The translations under genes were made by a program, and so were the position numbers. 64,000 nt of DNA from Mesorhabditis belari. Taxonomy: Eukaryota > Nematoda > Chromadorea > Rhabditida > Rhabditidae. This document shows positions 1 through 12,937 of the stretch, in pieces. Position 1 is the stretch's first letter. Each line of letters begins with the position of its first letter. The notes below the pieces were generated by a model that saw nothing but the letters and a program-made list of their open reading frames with translations, was not told where the DNA came from and did no database searches. Where the stretch lies: positions 2,139,001 through 2,203,000 of the forward strand of contig CAUEEP010000728.1 in assembly GCA_958450365.1 (NCBI GenBank), given 5' to 3'.

Positions 1-537
1 ATTTGTTAAAGGGAAAAGGCGTATTTTGTGCTACCGATCGTATCCTTTTTAGTATACTATTTCAAGATCGTTTCGGTTAAAGAAAATCTGAAATAGGATG
101 CCAGAAAGGGTTTGTTTGTCAAAACACAAAGTACGTGATTCATTGACTTTTAAAGTAAGATTAAAATGAATTTTGAAACGCAGATGTTGAAGGGGATGAT
201 TTGAGAAGTGTCGCATCAAATAATTTCAATAATTTAAAGGATAAGAACGAAAAAGAGGGAAAAATTGAGCAATGAAATGAGCAATGAAATGAGAAAAGAA
301 GGCTCAATCTGAATTTGAATGGGGATGATGGTGAAGTCGAAATAAAAAGCGGAAAGAGGAAACTAATTTCAGTGGGGTAAACGATCGAAACACTCTATTT
401 CCTAAAACTTTTACAACTGTTTTGTGGTCGTCAATCGAGCAGAATCTGCTAATCTCGTTTGTCTGGCGTCTCTTGTCTACCCATTTTCTCTTTTACATTT
501 AGTCATTTCCAGATGTATAATCAGTAATCGAAAAACA
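1..537. other. AT-rich DNA, no gene seen
   Basis: No exon with credible splice signals, no RNA gene and no clear repeat could be recognised here. Confidence 0.5.
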
Positions 538-1420
538 GGGGGTAGGCTACTTTGCGCCAAATTTTTTGCGCAACAGGGTCATTTGCGCAACTGGGTCGTT
601 TGCGCCACTCGTCATAACTTTCTTCTAAGTCGGCCAATCTTTATCATTTTGGTTTCATTTTGTTGCACTTATTGAGATCTACAAAATGAAACCAAAATCA
701 TAAAGATTGGCTGACTTAGAAGAAAGCTATGGCGAGAATCACTTTGATGAAAATTGTGGAAGTAACTCGAAAAAAAGAAAACTTTCACAAGATCAAATGA
801 GAGAAAATTCTGACGGGGGAAAGAGGCATCCTATTATACGTGAGCATGACATTGGGGATAGGCTACTTTGCGCCAAATTTTTTGCGCAACAGGGTCATTT
901 GCGCAACTGGGTCGTTTGCGCCACTCGTCATAACTTTCTTTTAACTTGGTCAATCTTTATGATTTTGGTTTCATTTTGTAGATCTCAATAAGTGCAACAA
1001 AATGAAACCAAAAGCATAAAGATTGGCCGACTTAGAAGAAAGCTATGGCGAGAATCACTTTGATGAAAATTGTGGAAGTAACTCGAAAAAAAGAAAACTT
1101 TCACAAGATCAAATGAGAGAAAATTCTGACGGGGGAAAGAGGCATCCTATTATACGTGAGCACGACATTGGGGATAGGCTACTTTGCGCCAAATCTTTTG
1201 CGCAACTAGGTCTTTTGCACCACTCGCCATAACTTTCTTCTAAGTCGGCCAATCTTTATCATTTTGGTTTCATTTTGTTGCACTTATTGAGATCTACAAA
1301 ATGAAACCAAAATCATAAAGATTGGCTGACTTAGAAGAAAATTATGGCGAGTTGCGCAAATGACCCAGTTGCTCAAATGACCCAGTTGCGTAAAAAATTT
1401 GGCGCAAAGTAGCCTACCCC
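538..1420. mobile_element. Compound palindromic MITE-like element with GCGC-rich arms
   Basis: The left end begins with a G run followed by TAGGCTACTTTGCGCC and the right end (about 1395-1420) is its inverted complement. Between them the left arm recurs in direct orientation near 857 and 1173. Arms hold several TTGCGCAA/GCGCC blocks and an inner inverted repeat (TCTTCTAAGTCGGCCAAT and complement). A shorter relative lies at 33,009-33,242. No transposase is visible, so it is non-autonomous. Seen directly: palindromy and repeat arms. Inferred: mobility. Confidence 0.75.
734..1172 (+). pseudogene. Coding-like insert carried twice inside the palindromic element
   Basis: Two nearly identical segments of about 120 bp (about 734-853 and 1046-1169) lie between element arms and read in one open frame. 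The peptide is hydrophilic, with the runs ENHFDENCGSNSKKRKLSQD and DGGKRHPIIREHD; SKKRKLSQD resembles a nuclear localisation signal. The segment is not part of the arms in the related 33.0-kb element, so it looks like foreign, possibly exonic, sequence acquired by the element and then duplicated with it. No parent gene is in this window. It may not be translated. Confidence 0.4.
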
Positions 1421-3868
1421 AAAAACATTTAATTTAGATGACATTTTATTTAAGATATGCACTGTTTCATATTTAAAAAGTACTTTATTATAAATTATCT
1501 TAGCCAAAAAGATCTCACTCTTTTCTTTTTCATGAATTTGTGATAGACTCTAGTCGTTAACCGATTACTTTTAACCTCATTATTAAGCAAAATTTCTTTT
1601 AAATTATTGAGATCAAGTTCAAGGATTATATAATCGCTTTAGTTTTGAACTGAAAATGGGTAAAAGGATGAAATTTTTCATGAATGCCATGAAAATCTAA
1701 AACAACTGAGCAACAACTGGGCAGATATTGAAAAAAAAACGATAATAATGCTAGTGAAAGTACTGAATATTTCTCGTAGTTTCAACAAATAATTTCTGCA
1801 ATGAATGGGAAAAGGTAAATGAGGGTGGGTGGTGGGTGAGAAGTGAGTTGGTTATTCCCTCAGGAATCAACCCATCCATAGATCTCTGTCTGCTTTCCGT
1901 TCAAGTTTCTTTGTGCTTCCAGAGCGCTTGGAGAAGTTCGTCGAGAATGCACGTGAACCGTGAAATATTGGTGAGAAATTTTGAAAAAAGAGGACAAGGA
2001 AACAGATTTGGTGTTTGGAGAAAAATTGTTCGTTTAGGAAACATCGAAATTGCTCTAAAAACTAGTCTAACAAGCTGAAACATATATTTAGAATCTGGTT
2101 TTGGCTTAGGACTGGATTTTACAGGCCATACTCATAGCCTGGATAGCCTGGTTTACAATGGTAGCACGAGCAGCTCTTGTTAGAAAAGATTTAGAATCAT
2201 TTAGTTCTTAAAGAGCTTAAAGATCATAAAGAATCGTTTTTACAGATTATAAAAGTCATAGAATACTCGAAAAAAATCTCTTAAACTTGACTCAAAATTC
2301 ACAAAGCATTTCCACTGCTCAAAAACGATCTACGCTCTCCATGTCCCAGACGGGATTTTAACCAACAACATTTGCACCCAACAAAAAGAAGAGTGGAGCA
2401 GCAAAATCTGTGAAAAACGAATTAAACACTTTTCCACCGTTTAATAGCATTTCACATTCAGCAATTGGAATAAAAAAAAAAGAAATGGGAATTGTAAATG
2501 ATAGTTGGAAGGGAGATGAGATGAATTTGGGAATCTCTCAAAATTTCCATTTAAAGATGATGATGGATGGGAAAAAGAAAAGAAAAAAGTTGTTGTCTTC
2601 AATGGATAATTTTCAAAAAAAATTTCAATAATTTCATCGATCGATTAGGTAGAGTGAGAATTTACAACTAGTACTTACAGTGCTTAGAATAATTAGTAAT
2701 TAGACTTGTCTATGTGTAAGCACTTGATCAACTCGATTAAAGTCTCTCTCGACTAGTGACAGTGTCTTGGTTAAAGGTCGAATTTACAACTAATACTTAC
2801 AGTACTTACAATTAGACTTGTCTATGTGTAAGCACTTGATCAACTCGATTAAACATTGTCTTCCTCGCCAGTAATGCATTTTCTACAAAGTGGATAACTT
2901 GTACCGTATTTTTCCCAGATTTTCTCTGTTCTACTCGTTTTTGATTTCATTCAATTCACAATCAATTTCCTCATCGAATGTGATTAAATTCAAGTAATAT
3001 GGAGGAAAATCTGGAACAAGATTACACATTTTTCTAAGTTATTCACTTTTAAGAACTAAAAAATAAATAAACAAACAAACAATCGTTGCAATAAGTACTT
3101 GAAATTCGCTTAAAACTGCTTATTTAGACGTGTAAATAAATGTAAGACCATTTCGTCATTTTCGAAAATCTTTGAAGAACAAAGTAAACTTTTAAAACCA
3201 CGTTTCTTTTTTCAAAAACCATTAGATCTTTGGTTTAAGATAAGTGCTGTGAGATAATTGTTGTAAAAAGAGGGTGAAAAAAAAAAGAATTTCACGCCTT
3301 TCTTCCCCTTCATAGCCCTTGAAGGGCCCAACAAGGACCCTATTGCGTGAATGGGTTTTCTAACTGAGCGAACACAAATTTCTCTCTTTCTTAAGAAGAT
3401 GGATCTCTTTTTTTCAATAACCTTTATGAATTGAGTAAGCTGGAAAAGAGGGCACCAGATGAGGCAGGGAGAAGAGGATGAGGAAAACCAGATGAATGGT
3501 GGATGTATTGTGGTTAAGGAGGAATCACGTTACTAGTAGAGTTCCTTACGGGTAAACTTCACTCGTCACTCGAGTCAAATTTCTATGAGCAATTTTTACT
3601 TGATTGGTTGACGTTTTTGGTTGAGTAAACCCCTTTACACATCAAGTAAATCGAATTGAATTGAAATATCTTTGAATCAAATTGAGTAAATCAAAGAGTA
3701 AATTGAAATATCTTTACATTTAAAGGGAATTTTTTTGGATTTTCTTTTGCACTAATTTTTTGTAAGTGTTGGGATTGATTTAGATTTGAAATAATTGAGT
3801 TGAGATTTTGAGACAAATGAGTTTTTAAAAAATTTATAAATTAAAAGGTTTGGGAGGGGGGGAAAAGA
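1421..3868. other. No gene recognised
   Basis: AT-rich DNA with short open frames lacking splice signals or recognisable domains. It holds the small duplication listed at 2658-2854. Confidence 0.5.
2658..2854. repeat. Local direct duplication, about 80 bp
   Basis: The segment at about 2658-2742 (starting GAATTTACAACTAGTACTTA) recurs at about 2779-2854 with a small internal deletion and one substitution. Confidence 0.8.
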
Positions 3869-3870
<2 letters not shown>

Positions 3871-3914
<44 letters not shown>

Positions 3915-3919
3915 TAAAA

Positions 3920-3976
<57 letters not shown>
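3871..3976. repeat. Long poly-A tract
   Basis: About 100 bases of almost pure A broken by one short T/A interruption near 3911-3922. The length may be affected by assembly or sequencing error. Confidence 0.9.
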
Positions 3977-3978
<2 letters not shown>

Positions 3979-4922
3979 AAAATTAAAAATTATCCTTTTT
4001 TCTTTAAATCTTCAATTTTGGGAAGCTAACTCTATTTTGAGCACACTAAACTTGCCCCTAAAGTGACTCGATTCCTTGTTTTAGTTACGCACCCTCGAAA
4101 TTTCTTTAATGCTTCGATCAATTGGAACACATTTTAGCCTATTTTGTAGAGGAGATTTACAACTTTCAAATAGTTTATAACATTCAGAAAGCCAAATTCG
4201 AAATTTATATGATTAGTTGGATTATGAAGAGTGTAAATGATAACAAAGTTCATTTAGAACTGAGCTTTTTTTTAATAAACTTTGAGTGTGTTGAAGGGAA
4301 GGCGAGAAAAGATGATCCGGGTCGCAGATGTTCTTAGAATGAACAAACGAAGAAACAAATGGAAAAGAATAAGATGTGAGGGAGGGAATGAAATGAAATG
4401 AATAAAATGAAGATGAGAAAAGAGATAGGGAAATGCAAATGATGAAGGGAGAACGGGGGGGAAGGGAATTTGATTATCATCTCTTTCTCTGATATCTCAG
4501 CCGGAACTTGAGTTTGTTGATGAAATCTTTAAGAATTATGCGTAGCTTTATTGGTGGAAATAAATATCTTAGTAAAGTAAACAAGAAATAAAAGGTGTTG
4601 GAAAGTTTTATAAAGAGAAAATTGTAACACTTTGTTTTCAGTTTTATTTGGGATTGATTTAGTACTAGATTATCTGTTGTTTTCATTGAAATGAGTACAA
4701 TTTGAATCAAGTAAACAAATAGAAAGATAAAAAGATCATTGTTGCATTTGATCTTATTTAATTGATGATTTTCTTCAATAAATCGAAACTGGCTTATGTT
4801 TAGGATTCAATGAAAGGTAAACAATTTGACTATGATTGTGATCTTAATGAATACATATCTACAAGAGCAAAATTTGTAGCATTTGATCTAACTAATACGT
4901 CGTAATACAAGAGCAAAATTGC

Positions 4923-5420
4923 AGCATTTGATCCATCTGATCCATCTGATCCATCTAATCCATCTGATCCACCTAATCCATCTGATTCATCTGATCCATC
5001 TGATCCATCTGATCCATCTGATCCATCTGATCCATCTGATCCATCTAATCCATCTGATCCATCTTATCCATCTTATCCATCTAACCCATCTTCTCCATCT
5101 TATCCATCTGATCCATCTAATCCATCTTACCCATCTGATTCATCTGATCCATCTGATCCATCTGATCCATCTAACCCATCTTCTCCATCTTATCCATCTG
5201 ATCCATCTAATCCATCTTACCCATCTGATTCATCTGATCCATCTTATCCATCTTATCCATCTAACCCATCTTCTCCATCTGATCCATCTTATCCATCTTA
5301 TCCATCTAACCCATCTTCTCCATCTTATCCATCTGATCCATCTAACCCATCTTCTCCATCTTATCCATCTGATCCATCTAATCCATCTTACCCATCTAAT
5401 CCATCTTCTCCATCTTATCC
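4923..5420. repeat. 9-bp minisatellite (GATCCATCT family)
   Basis: About 55 tandem copies of a 9-bp unit GATCCATCT with variants at the first and fourth bases (AATCCATCT, TATCCATCT, AACCCATCT, TTCTCCATC). Higher-order blocks of variants recur, indicating block duplication. The open reading frame through it (Leu-Ile-His repeats) is a by-product of the 9-bp period and not a gene. Confidence 0.95.
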
Positions 5421-5424
5421 AAAT

Positions 5425-7413
5425 TCAGCATTCTGTTTAGTCTATATTCTTTGTTTAAAGTTATCACTTGTAAATGAAGAATCATGCAAACTGAATTCAA
5501 AGGGATCATGCCGTTTTTCCTGTTACTTTGATTGAGTGTAGATGGAAAGAAAATGGTAAAAAGCTTAAATTCAAGTTCAAAACTATTCAAATTGCAAAAA
5601 TAATCAAGCTTTATGTTTCTTTTCAGTAAATCCCTTCAGTAAAAGACTCGTACAACCCCATTCCGATTTTAGATTAACGATTTCGTGAAAACACAGCATG
5701 TTCTCAGAATCAAAACCTAGCGCCAACAATTACTAATTTTATTGCTTTCCAAGTAAAAAGCAGCTAGGGAATTGTCAGAAAAACAGAGAAAATCAAAGAT
5801 TAAATTTACCGCGAATTTGGAAAAGGCTTGTTTTCATAAAATTGGATTTCATTAGGTAAAAGAAATCGCAAGTGGATGAAAAATTTTTCTAGGAAATATA
5901 GCCGGGTGAAGGGGAATTATCCGGGTTGGCAATCAAATGAAAATGGAGGAAATGTTGAAAAAGAAAAGGAAAGGAAAGAAGGGGAATGGGAGGCTCGCTT
6001 TTAGGATCGATGTGATGCGATGATGCGGGTAAAGAAGTTCTTGGTTCTTTCTCTAAAACATTTCGCATATTTGGTTGAAGCCGATTGAATAGATTGTTTG
6101 TCTATTCAATTTTTCATCCTCAAGACTAAAATTTAAACTAAAAATCGAATAAACTTAAGTTGCAATCCTTGATGAGGATTAAAGTCATTTCCCTTTTTCG
6201 ATCTTGGAAAACTATTCTACTATTTCGCACTTTTAGTTGTCGTTTTAGAAACATATTTTACAAGAAATTAACTTTAATCCTCATCATGGATTGCCACTTA
6301 AGTTTATTCGATAACTTAACTAAATCTTGTTAACGAAATCTTGTTAACTAAAACTTGTTTTAGTTTTCACTTTGATACATTACAAAGTTTGAAATGGTTG
6401 ACGGCGAAATTAACTACTTTTAGAAGAAATTAACTTTAATCATCATCATGGATTGCCACTTGAGTTTATTCGATAAGTTAAATGATTCTTGTTTTAGTTT
6501 TCACTTTGATACATTACAAAGTTTGAAATGGTTGACGCTGTTTTACGACTTTTACACCTTTCGCAGATATCCTGCAGAAGCTTAGACAATCTTATTCTAC
6601 TTTTCACTTAGCTTGGCTCTTGGCAAAACCAGCAAAAAGTTTCTATAGAGTTTTGGGATCAGAGTTTTGATCTGCAGGATTTGGTTTGATCTGCAACAAT
6701 TCTTAAAACACAAGCCGTTGTTAGAGCATTGGAGATTTTTGAGAACAGAAAACCAACGAAACTAGTAAAGTGTTGACATCTAGACACAGAATAATGTAAA
6801 CTAATTAGTAATATAGGTGAAGATGAGCTTAAAACTGGTTGAATGTTGATGGTTGATGAGCTTAAAACTTCAATTACAAGTACAAAAAGATGTACTCAAA
6901 AAGTCATGATGACGTTTCTTTCATAGAAGACTGATTTGCTTTATAAAAGATAAAGGAATTGCAAAAATAGAGCGATCTACTTTTTTTTCAAGTCTACAAA
7001 ACAATACTCCTTAATTAAGAATCAGTAACTTTTTTTTTCTTTTCTCATCTCAACATTTCATTTCATCTCCAAATCCTTTTCAATAACGTAGAAAATTATT
7101 GAAAAATCATTGAGAACAATAGAAAAAGGGATTATCAAAGGAGGGGAAATGGGAAAATTGGAAAGGTGAGCATAGAAAATAGCTGATGAGGGAAAAAGGG
7201 GTAATTCAAAATGAAAAGATGATGAACTTTTGCATAAAGGAGTTGCATTTTGTAGGAAATTTGCAGAAAATTGATAAGATGAGTAAGATTTGACATTTTG
7301 GATGAATGAAATTTGTATAAATTTGTACAAATTTGTATAAATTTGCAGAAATTGTTTCGTTTTTTGAGGTCAAATTGGAAAAGACATATGAAAAGAAATT
7401 TGAAATAAATAAG
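5425..7413. other. No gene recognised
   Basis: Only AT-rich DNA and the duplication at 6263-6537; no exon chain could be supported on either strand. Confidence 0.5.
6263..6537. repeat. Tandem local duplication
   Basis: Two blocks recur in the same order: about 6263-6315 with 6424-6477, and about 6353-6402 with 6488-6537. The second copy lacks some of the sequence between the blocks. Confidence 0.75.
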
Positions 7414-7768
7414 GTAGTATAGAACTATAAAGGAACCAAATAAGAACTATAAAGGAAATAAATAGGAACTATAAGGGAAACAAATAGGAACTATAAGGGA
7501 AACAAATAGGAACTATAAAGGAACTATAAAGGAACTATAAAGGAACCAAATAAGAGCTATAAGGGAACCAAATAGGAACTATAAGGGAAACAAATAGGAA
7601 CTATAAGGGAAACTAAAAAGGAACTATAAAGGAACTAAAATAGGAACTATAAAGGAACTATAAAGGAACTATAAAGGAACCAAATAAGAGCTATAAGGGA
7701 ACCAAATAGGAACTATAAAGGAACTAAATAGGAACCAAATAGGACCAACCAAATAAGAACTATAAAGG
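7414..7768. repeat. Irregular minisatellite (GGAACTATAAAG family)
   Basis: Roughly 25 imperfect tandem copies of 11-22 bp units built from GGAACTATAAAG and GGAACCAAATAA. A longer block (about 7515-7580) recurs at about 7650-7715. Confidence 0.9.
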
Positions 7769-8002
7769 TTGAAGCCTGGATTTCAGAAATCACAAATGCA
7801 CATCAGAAAACCGAAAATTCAATGCACTAGACAGGCTGGGATTTCATTTTTTCGGGAGTACAAAGTACATCTTTGGAAGGAACAATGAATGTACTTGTTA
7901 CTTCAAAAAAAAATCCCTCTCTAGCACACTGAATTTTCTGATATAAAGCTAGAAAGTGAAAGTGAAAGTATTCAGTGAGCTAGAAAAGCTGTGATTTCAT
8001 TT

Positions 8003-8180
8003 AAATATAAATAAATATAATACTTTATTCAGAAAGAAATAAAGTGCGAAAACGATATGAAAAATGTACTAGATAAAAGATGACAAAGTCACTTAAAATG
8101 CAACGAAATAGCCCTTTTAAAATCAGACACGGTGGAGATCAAACGCAACTTGTCGGGAAGGGCACTCCAAACTTTAATCA
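8003..8180 (-). mobile_element. Non-LTR retrotransposon 3' end, copy 1
   Basis: Read on the minus strand it encodes the C-terminus VWSALPDKLRLISTVSDF followed by KRAISLHFK and a stop, then a 3' UTR ending in AATAAAGTATTATATTTA. The pattern (V/F)WN-LP-x-(L/I)-x(n)-FK is typical of the very end of LINE (CR1/jockey-like) ORF2 proteins. The copy is 5'-truncated. It matches the tail of the longer fragment at 8566-9429. Confidence 0.75.
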
Positions 8181-8565
8181 TTTACATGTTTCTTTCATGA
8201 TTTGCTGGCTGGCTTCTGACGAGTTTGCAGTAAATCCAAGCCAGGTTCGTAACAAAACCAGTGATAGATTATAGAAGCAAGGGATAGTTTTTGGGAAATT
8301 CGATGACTGGACTTCTTTTTCTAGATCGTTCACTTTAGAGTAATTTCTCTTCAGAATCTCTGGATTATTGCCGAATTGCCTCCACCCCGATCCACAGCAA
8401 AACCGATTTTTGTCATCAAAAAAAAAGAAAAATTTAGAATATAAACATGAAAGTTAAAGAAAAAAACAATTATCTTAAAAAATCGAGCCCAAAAACATCA
8501 CTAATCCATAAAAGAATGGCTCTTTTCTTTGCATATCTCTTGATTTATTTGATTTAGAAGGAGTG

Positions 8566-9429
8566 TTAAATATAAATACTTTATTTAGAAAGAAATAAAA
8601 GTGCGATAAAAAAATGCGAATAAAATGAAAAATGTACCAGATAAAAGATCAAAAAGTCACTTAAAATGCAACGAAATAGCCCTTTTAAAATCAGACACGG
8701 TGGAGATCAAAGGCAACTTGTCGGGAAGGGCATTCCAAAATTTAGTCACACGATTTACAAAGCTCTAGAGGATTTAGAGGATTTAGAGAAAGCAGATTCG
8801 GGATGCAAGATAAAAGAGCCACGTATACGTTCCTAGGTATAAACGGATGTGGACTAGAATTTGGGTTAAGTTAAAAAGAGTGGATCCCTTTTTGATATCC
8901 CGCCATCTCTAACACACCGACAACCCAACTCAACTCCTCTAACGTGTTAGAGGGGAGTCCCTGTGAAATGACCGACCCGTACTGCAGTTGCATAGACCCG
9001 GAAGATACGTATCTTTATTTACAGTAATACAATAAGATGAATAGATTAGAAATGAGTGTAAGGGGAAGGAGGGACTCCAAAATGAGAGTCTCACTTGTCC
9101 TCCTAAGGCAATCCTAAGGACCGCCCCTTCTCGGCAATAAAAGGGATAAGCACAGGGGAGAACACATTTGCATAAGAATAGACAAATCATTCAATAATAA
9201 CAATAGTAACTAAAATATCAGTTTGGCTCGGAGCTGACACATGCCTAGTCGCCAAAAGTCTCGAGTTTAGTCGAAAAAGATTTTTAAAAAGAGGGTTTTG
9301 ATGTTTTCCTTTTACAATTTTAAAGCACTCAACCAAATCTATGATAAGACGGCGTTGTTCTAAGGTTTCAAGTGAGAAAAGTTTCAATCTATGTTTATAG
9401 ATTGACGGATGAGTAGTTAGCAAAATCAA
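8566..9429 (-). mobile_element. Non-LTR retrotransposon fragment, interrupted
   Basis: On the minus strand, 9429-9187 encodes LINE ORF2 C-terminal sequence including LKLFSLETLEQRRLIIDLVE and CFKIVKG. The continuation SFVNRVTKFWNALPDKLP to the stop lies at about 8790-8640, and the 3' UTR ends near 8566. About 390 bp between the two parts (about 8795-9185) does not encode LINE protein and looks like inserted or degenerated DNA with its own AATAAA. The element is a dead 5'-truncated copy. Confidence 0.7.
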
Positions 9430-10423
9430 ATTTAGTTGTTATTTCATTTCATTTCACACTCTATGAGAAAAAAAAATGCTGAAAAAAAGAAAAAAACGAA
9501 TGTTTTCGTGGAAATGCAAAAGTTTCTCTGTAAAATGTAATATTTTTTTTGCACAAAACATTTCCCATTAAATAGAAATAACAAATGCACATTTAAAACA
9601 CAAAAATCATTTGCAAAAACCCCCATTTGTAGCCGGGAAAATGAGGATTTTTTAGATGAAATCGCGTCAATTCAATTCCCAAACTTTCACCGATCATTTT
9701 TGATACAAAAATCGAAAATTTAGTGATGAAAACAGTGAGATCAAAAAGCTTTACAAGGCTAAGTATAAAGAATTATAAAAATACAAACATTTATAACTAT
9801 TATAATAAACAATTGCAATCGTACAAGCACAGCAAGTGTTGTGGTCGAAAAGAAAAAAAAACAAAAACACTTCCACCCTCGTTCAATGTGTTTCATTGTT
9901 TCATTCTGAAGTGTTTTACGATCAAAAGCACTTGGTGCATTCGCAAGCTCACAAATTGCTTAATTTACATAAAAATTTCGGTGATCGAATTCCCCACAAC
10001 GATATTTTTGTTCCAAAAAAGTACGGAGATTAGGGAATTTTTGTCCAAAAAAGTACGGAGATTAGGGAAATTTTGGTTAAAAGAACAAGTAGCACGGGCT
10101 AAAATGGCTGAAAAGTCAAATGTTTGCCGGGAATTTTTCAAAAATTAGCTTAAAGTTATTGCAAAAAAAGCTGCATGATGTTGTTTTTAAAAATTCGCAA
10201 AAATCACGAGTGTCATGTCACGTGTAAATTCCCAAAAGTCAAGTGTTTCTTGGAAAAGTTGGGAAAAGTTTTCGAAGAAAATTTACGAATCGGTCGAACG
10301 CCTGCCTGGAGGAGGTTAGCAAAGAGAAAAAAATTGGCGGGATTTCCTTTTGATTCTTGAAAAATTTTCCGAAAACTCAGGAAAGCGAAAGGAAGAAAGA
10401 AAGAAAGAAAGAAAGAAGGGAAA

Positions 10424-10454
<31 letters not shown>

Positions 10455-11282
10455 GGAAAGCAGAAGGGAAAGAAAAGAAAAGTGAAACACTCACACCAAA
10501 AAAAAACTCTGATTTCCTATTTTAAAAGTTCTAGAATTTCAAGAGAACGGATTTCAAGTTTTCGATTTTTTTTGTCTAACAAAATGAAATTGAGAGCTGA
10601 AACTAGAGCCTTTTGATGGCCTTTTGATGCATTATATCAAAACTTTTGAGTAAATATTGAGTTTTTTTCAGAAAAAACAAGAGATTGCATATTTCTTTTT
10701 GTTTTCCCCAGTCAAAATACTCGGAAATTCTCCTTTTTTTGGGTGTCGGAATACCAATGAGTTTCTCTCGCCTTTCCCGTCCCCTTACTCCTGCAATATT
10801 TCATGCTAAACAATAAAATTTTCAGGGAAAAAGGCGCACGAAACGTGTAAACTTTTGCACGACCACTAATGTACTTAAAATTTGCAGAAAAACATTGGAC
10901 AACTTAAAGAGTTTGGTGAAAGTGAAAAGCCCAGCTCACGACTCAATTTGAAACAATTAGGAATCAAATATTCTCAATTTTAGCCATTTTAAGGAGAACT
11001 TAAATCATTAGACACCATTTTCGTTCTACTGTATGCTTTAAACTTTGGCTAGAAACTAATGGCTAGTTTATTTGATGCTTGGACATTGATCTCTCAATAT
11101 TGCTTATTCCAGGCGGCTATCAATGTACAAAGAACTTTTAATTCATAACTTTTCACATAAAATTTTAAAAAGGCCAAAGGAATCCTCAGAAAAAAGAAAA
11201 AGAGAAGAAAAAGAAAAATTCTACTGAAAGCTATAGTAGGCTTTAAATGCTATAGTGATTTGTGAAAAACGCTAAAGTGTAC
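9430..11282. other. No gene recognised
   Basis: AT-rich DNA with several short open frames. None has a signal peptide, domain or convincing splice pair. Frames through 10,213-10,494 come from a purine microsatellite. Confidence 0.45.
10387..10467. repeat. GAAA microsatellite
   Basis: About 80 bp of GAAA/GGAA tandem repeats with purines confined to the plus strand. Confidence 0.9.
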
Positions 11283-11742
11283 TACCGTATTCTCTCTAAT
11301 AGTAGTGCACCCTGATCGTCGTCTAAATTCCTCGAAATCTCGAAAGCCGCTTATCAGACCCTATCGATGTGGGGTCGGAAAATGTAGCTGACGATCAGAT
11401 CTAGTGGGGGATTTGAGTGTTGGACTTCTGGGAAAACTTGGAAACTGTAAAATCGTCATCAACTCGGCTCACCGGGAAATATTAGGGAAATAGATCAGTC
11501 TGATCTACTAGCCTAACCTGGAATAATTTACCGTCTTCTCTCCAATAGTAGTGCACCCTGATCGTCGTCTAAATTCCTCGAAATCTCGAAAGCCGCTTAT
11601 CTGAACATATCGATGTGGAAATGTAGCTGACGATGAGATCTTGTGGGGGATTTGAGTGTTGAGCTTCTGGGGAAACTTAGAAAACGTAAAATAGTGATCA
11701 ACTCGGCACGGCGGGGTGCACTACTATTAGAGAGAATACGGG
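11283..11742. mobile_element. TA-flanked MITE, two head-to-tail copies
   Basis: The left end is TACCGTATTCTCTCTAATAG, the right end its complement. Two copies adjoin: about 11,283-11,472 (right end lost) and about 11,529-11,742, joined by a spacer with GATCAGTCTGATC. The same two-copy unit with the same spacer occurs inverted at 18,892-19,352. Single copies occur at 27,191 and about 40,640 and 40,902. The family sits next to TA, as expected for Tc1/mariner-type elements. Confidence 0.85.
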
Positions 11743-11885
11743 AACTCTTGAAGAATCACGTTAAAATCTCCAACTTGACGAATCGCAAAATTATTTTCAA
11801 TTCTTCGACTGAAATCTGTTGTGCACTGATTTTAATTGAAAACTTTAATTCGCACTTTATTTCTTTCTGAATAAAGTATTTATAT
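11743..11885 (+). mobile_element. Non-LTR retrotransposon 3' tail
   Basis: The segment ends in GCACTTTATTTCTTTCTGAA followed by TAAAGTATTTATAT, the same 3' terminus as the 8.0- and 8.6-kb LINE copies but on the plus strand. The rest is too diverged to translate as LINE protein. Confidence 0.5.
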
Positions 11886-12120
11886 AAAAATTGAATTGAA
11901 ATTCCAATAATTCAATTGAATTTTAGTAATTCAAATTGAAATTAAAAAAAAATCATTTGCTTCAATTGCCCAATTCACTTTTAAAAGCAAATTTTCAATA
12001 GAAATTTCATTGAAACAAATGTAAATAAAGCAAATCTAAATCTATTTCAAAATAAAAGACTAATTTACTTTTTTCACTTCGCTCTTTCAAATGTATTTCT
12101 TTTTTTAAAATCAGCTGATC

Positions 12121-12480
12121 TCATTAATAATAATAATACTTTATTCAAACGATAAAGTGAAAGAAATCATAGAGGAAATTCACAGTGATACTTAAATCAT
12201 AGCAATACAAAATGAAATCAGATAAGAACCAGAGCAAATAACTTACGGCAGAAGAGCACGTACCACGAGTTCTAAGGCATCCGACACGTTGGTGCCTTGA
12301 TTCATGACGAAAAGCCCTGTAATTCCAGGTCGTATGACCAAAATTCTGCAGTCGTTAGACGTAGGTATCAACAAACCATTTAAGGACAAATTGAAGGATG
12401 GCTGGGAAAATGTGATGGCAAACGAGCCCAAAAAACACAAAGGCGGAATCAGGAAAGAATGAGCTACCAAGAGCAGCATT
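12121..12480 (-). CDS. Unrecognised 78-residue open frame with 3' end; gene or retroelement tail
   Basis: The frame 12,479-12,243 encodes 78 residues beginning MLLLVAHSFLIPPLCFLGS, a hydrophobic start that could act as a signal peptide. The C-terminal part has TNVSDALELVVRALLP. About 100 bp after the stop a 3' end with AATAAAGTATTATTATTATT follows, much like the (ATT)n-tailed 3' ends of LINE copies nearby, so this may be the end of another retrotransposon rather than a host gene. No introns or homologous domain seen. Function unknown. Confidence 0.3.
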
Positions 12481-12937
12481 TTTGGTTGGGGGGGTTTTGT
12501 TTCCCCCCTGACCTATCACGAGCAAAACGGATTTTTCTGGATATAAACGATGATGACGATGTAGGAATGATATTAAATTATTTACTTTTGTTTTTTTGTT
12601 GTTTGGTTTTATAATTAAAAAAAAAAATTTGGCTTAAACCGCTTATCATGGAATTTAGGGAAATTTATTTTTTTTTTTTTCTTTTTTAAAAGTGTTTTTT
12701 TTTTAAATCAGCTGATCTCATTAATAGCAAATTTCTTATTTAATTTTGAGAACAATGAGGTTTTCATTTATTTTCATTTATTTTCTCATTTATTTTTTAG
12801 AATTTCAAAAAAACTCAAACGATTGTAGCCAAGTATCAGCTGGAAATCTTCAAATTTTCGTCAGAAATCAGAAAAATTAATCTATAAAACGCTAAATTGT
12901 TTCTTTGATTGGAAAAAAAAAATCAAAGATCATCAAA

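Noticed and set aside
4919..5440. Long Leu-Ile-His repeat open frame
   Set aside because: It is the direct translation of a 9-bp minisatellite, with no start context, splice sites or flanking domain.
10213..10616. Charged or Ser/Phe-rich open frames on both strands
   Set aside because: They arise from the GAAA microsatellite and purine bias.
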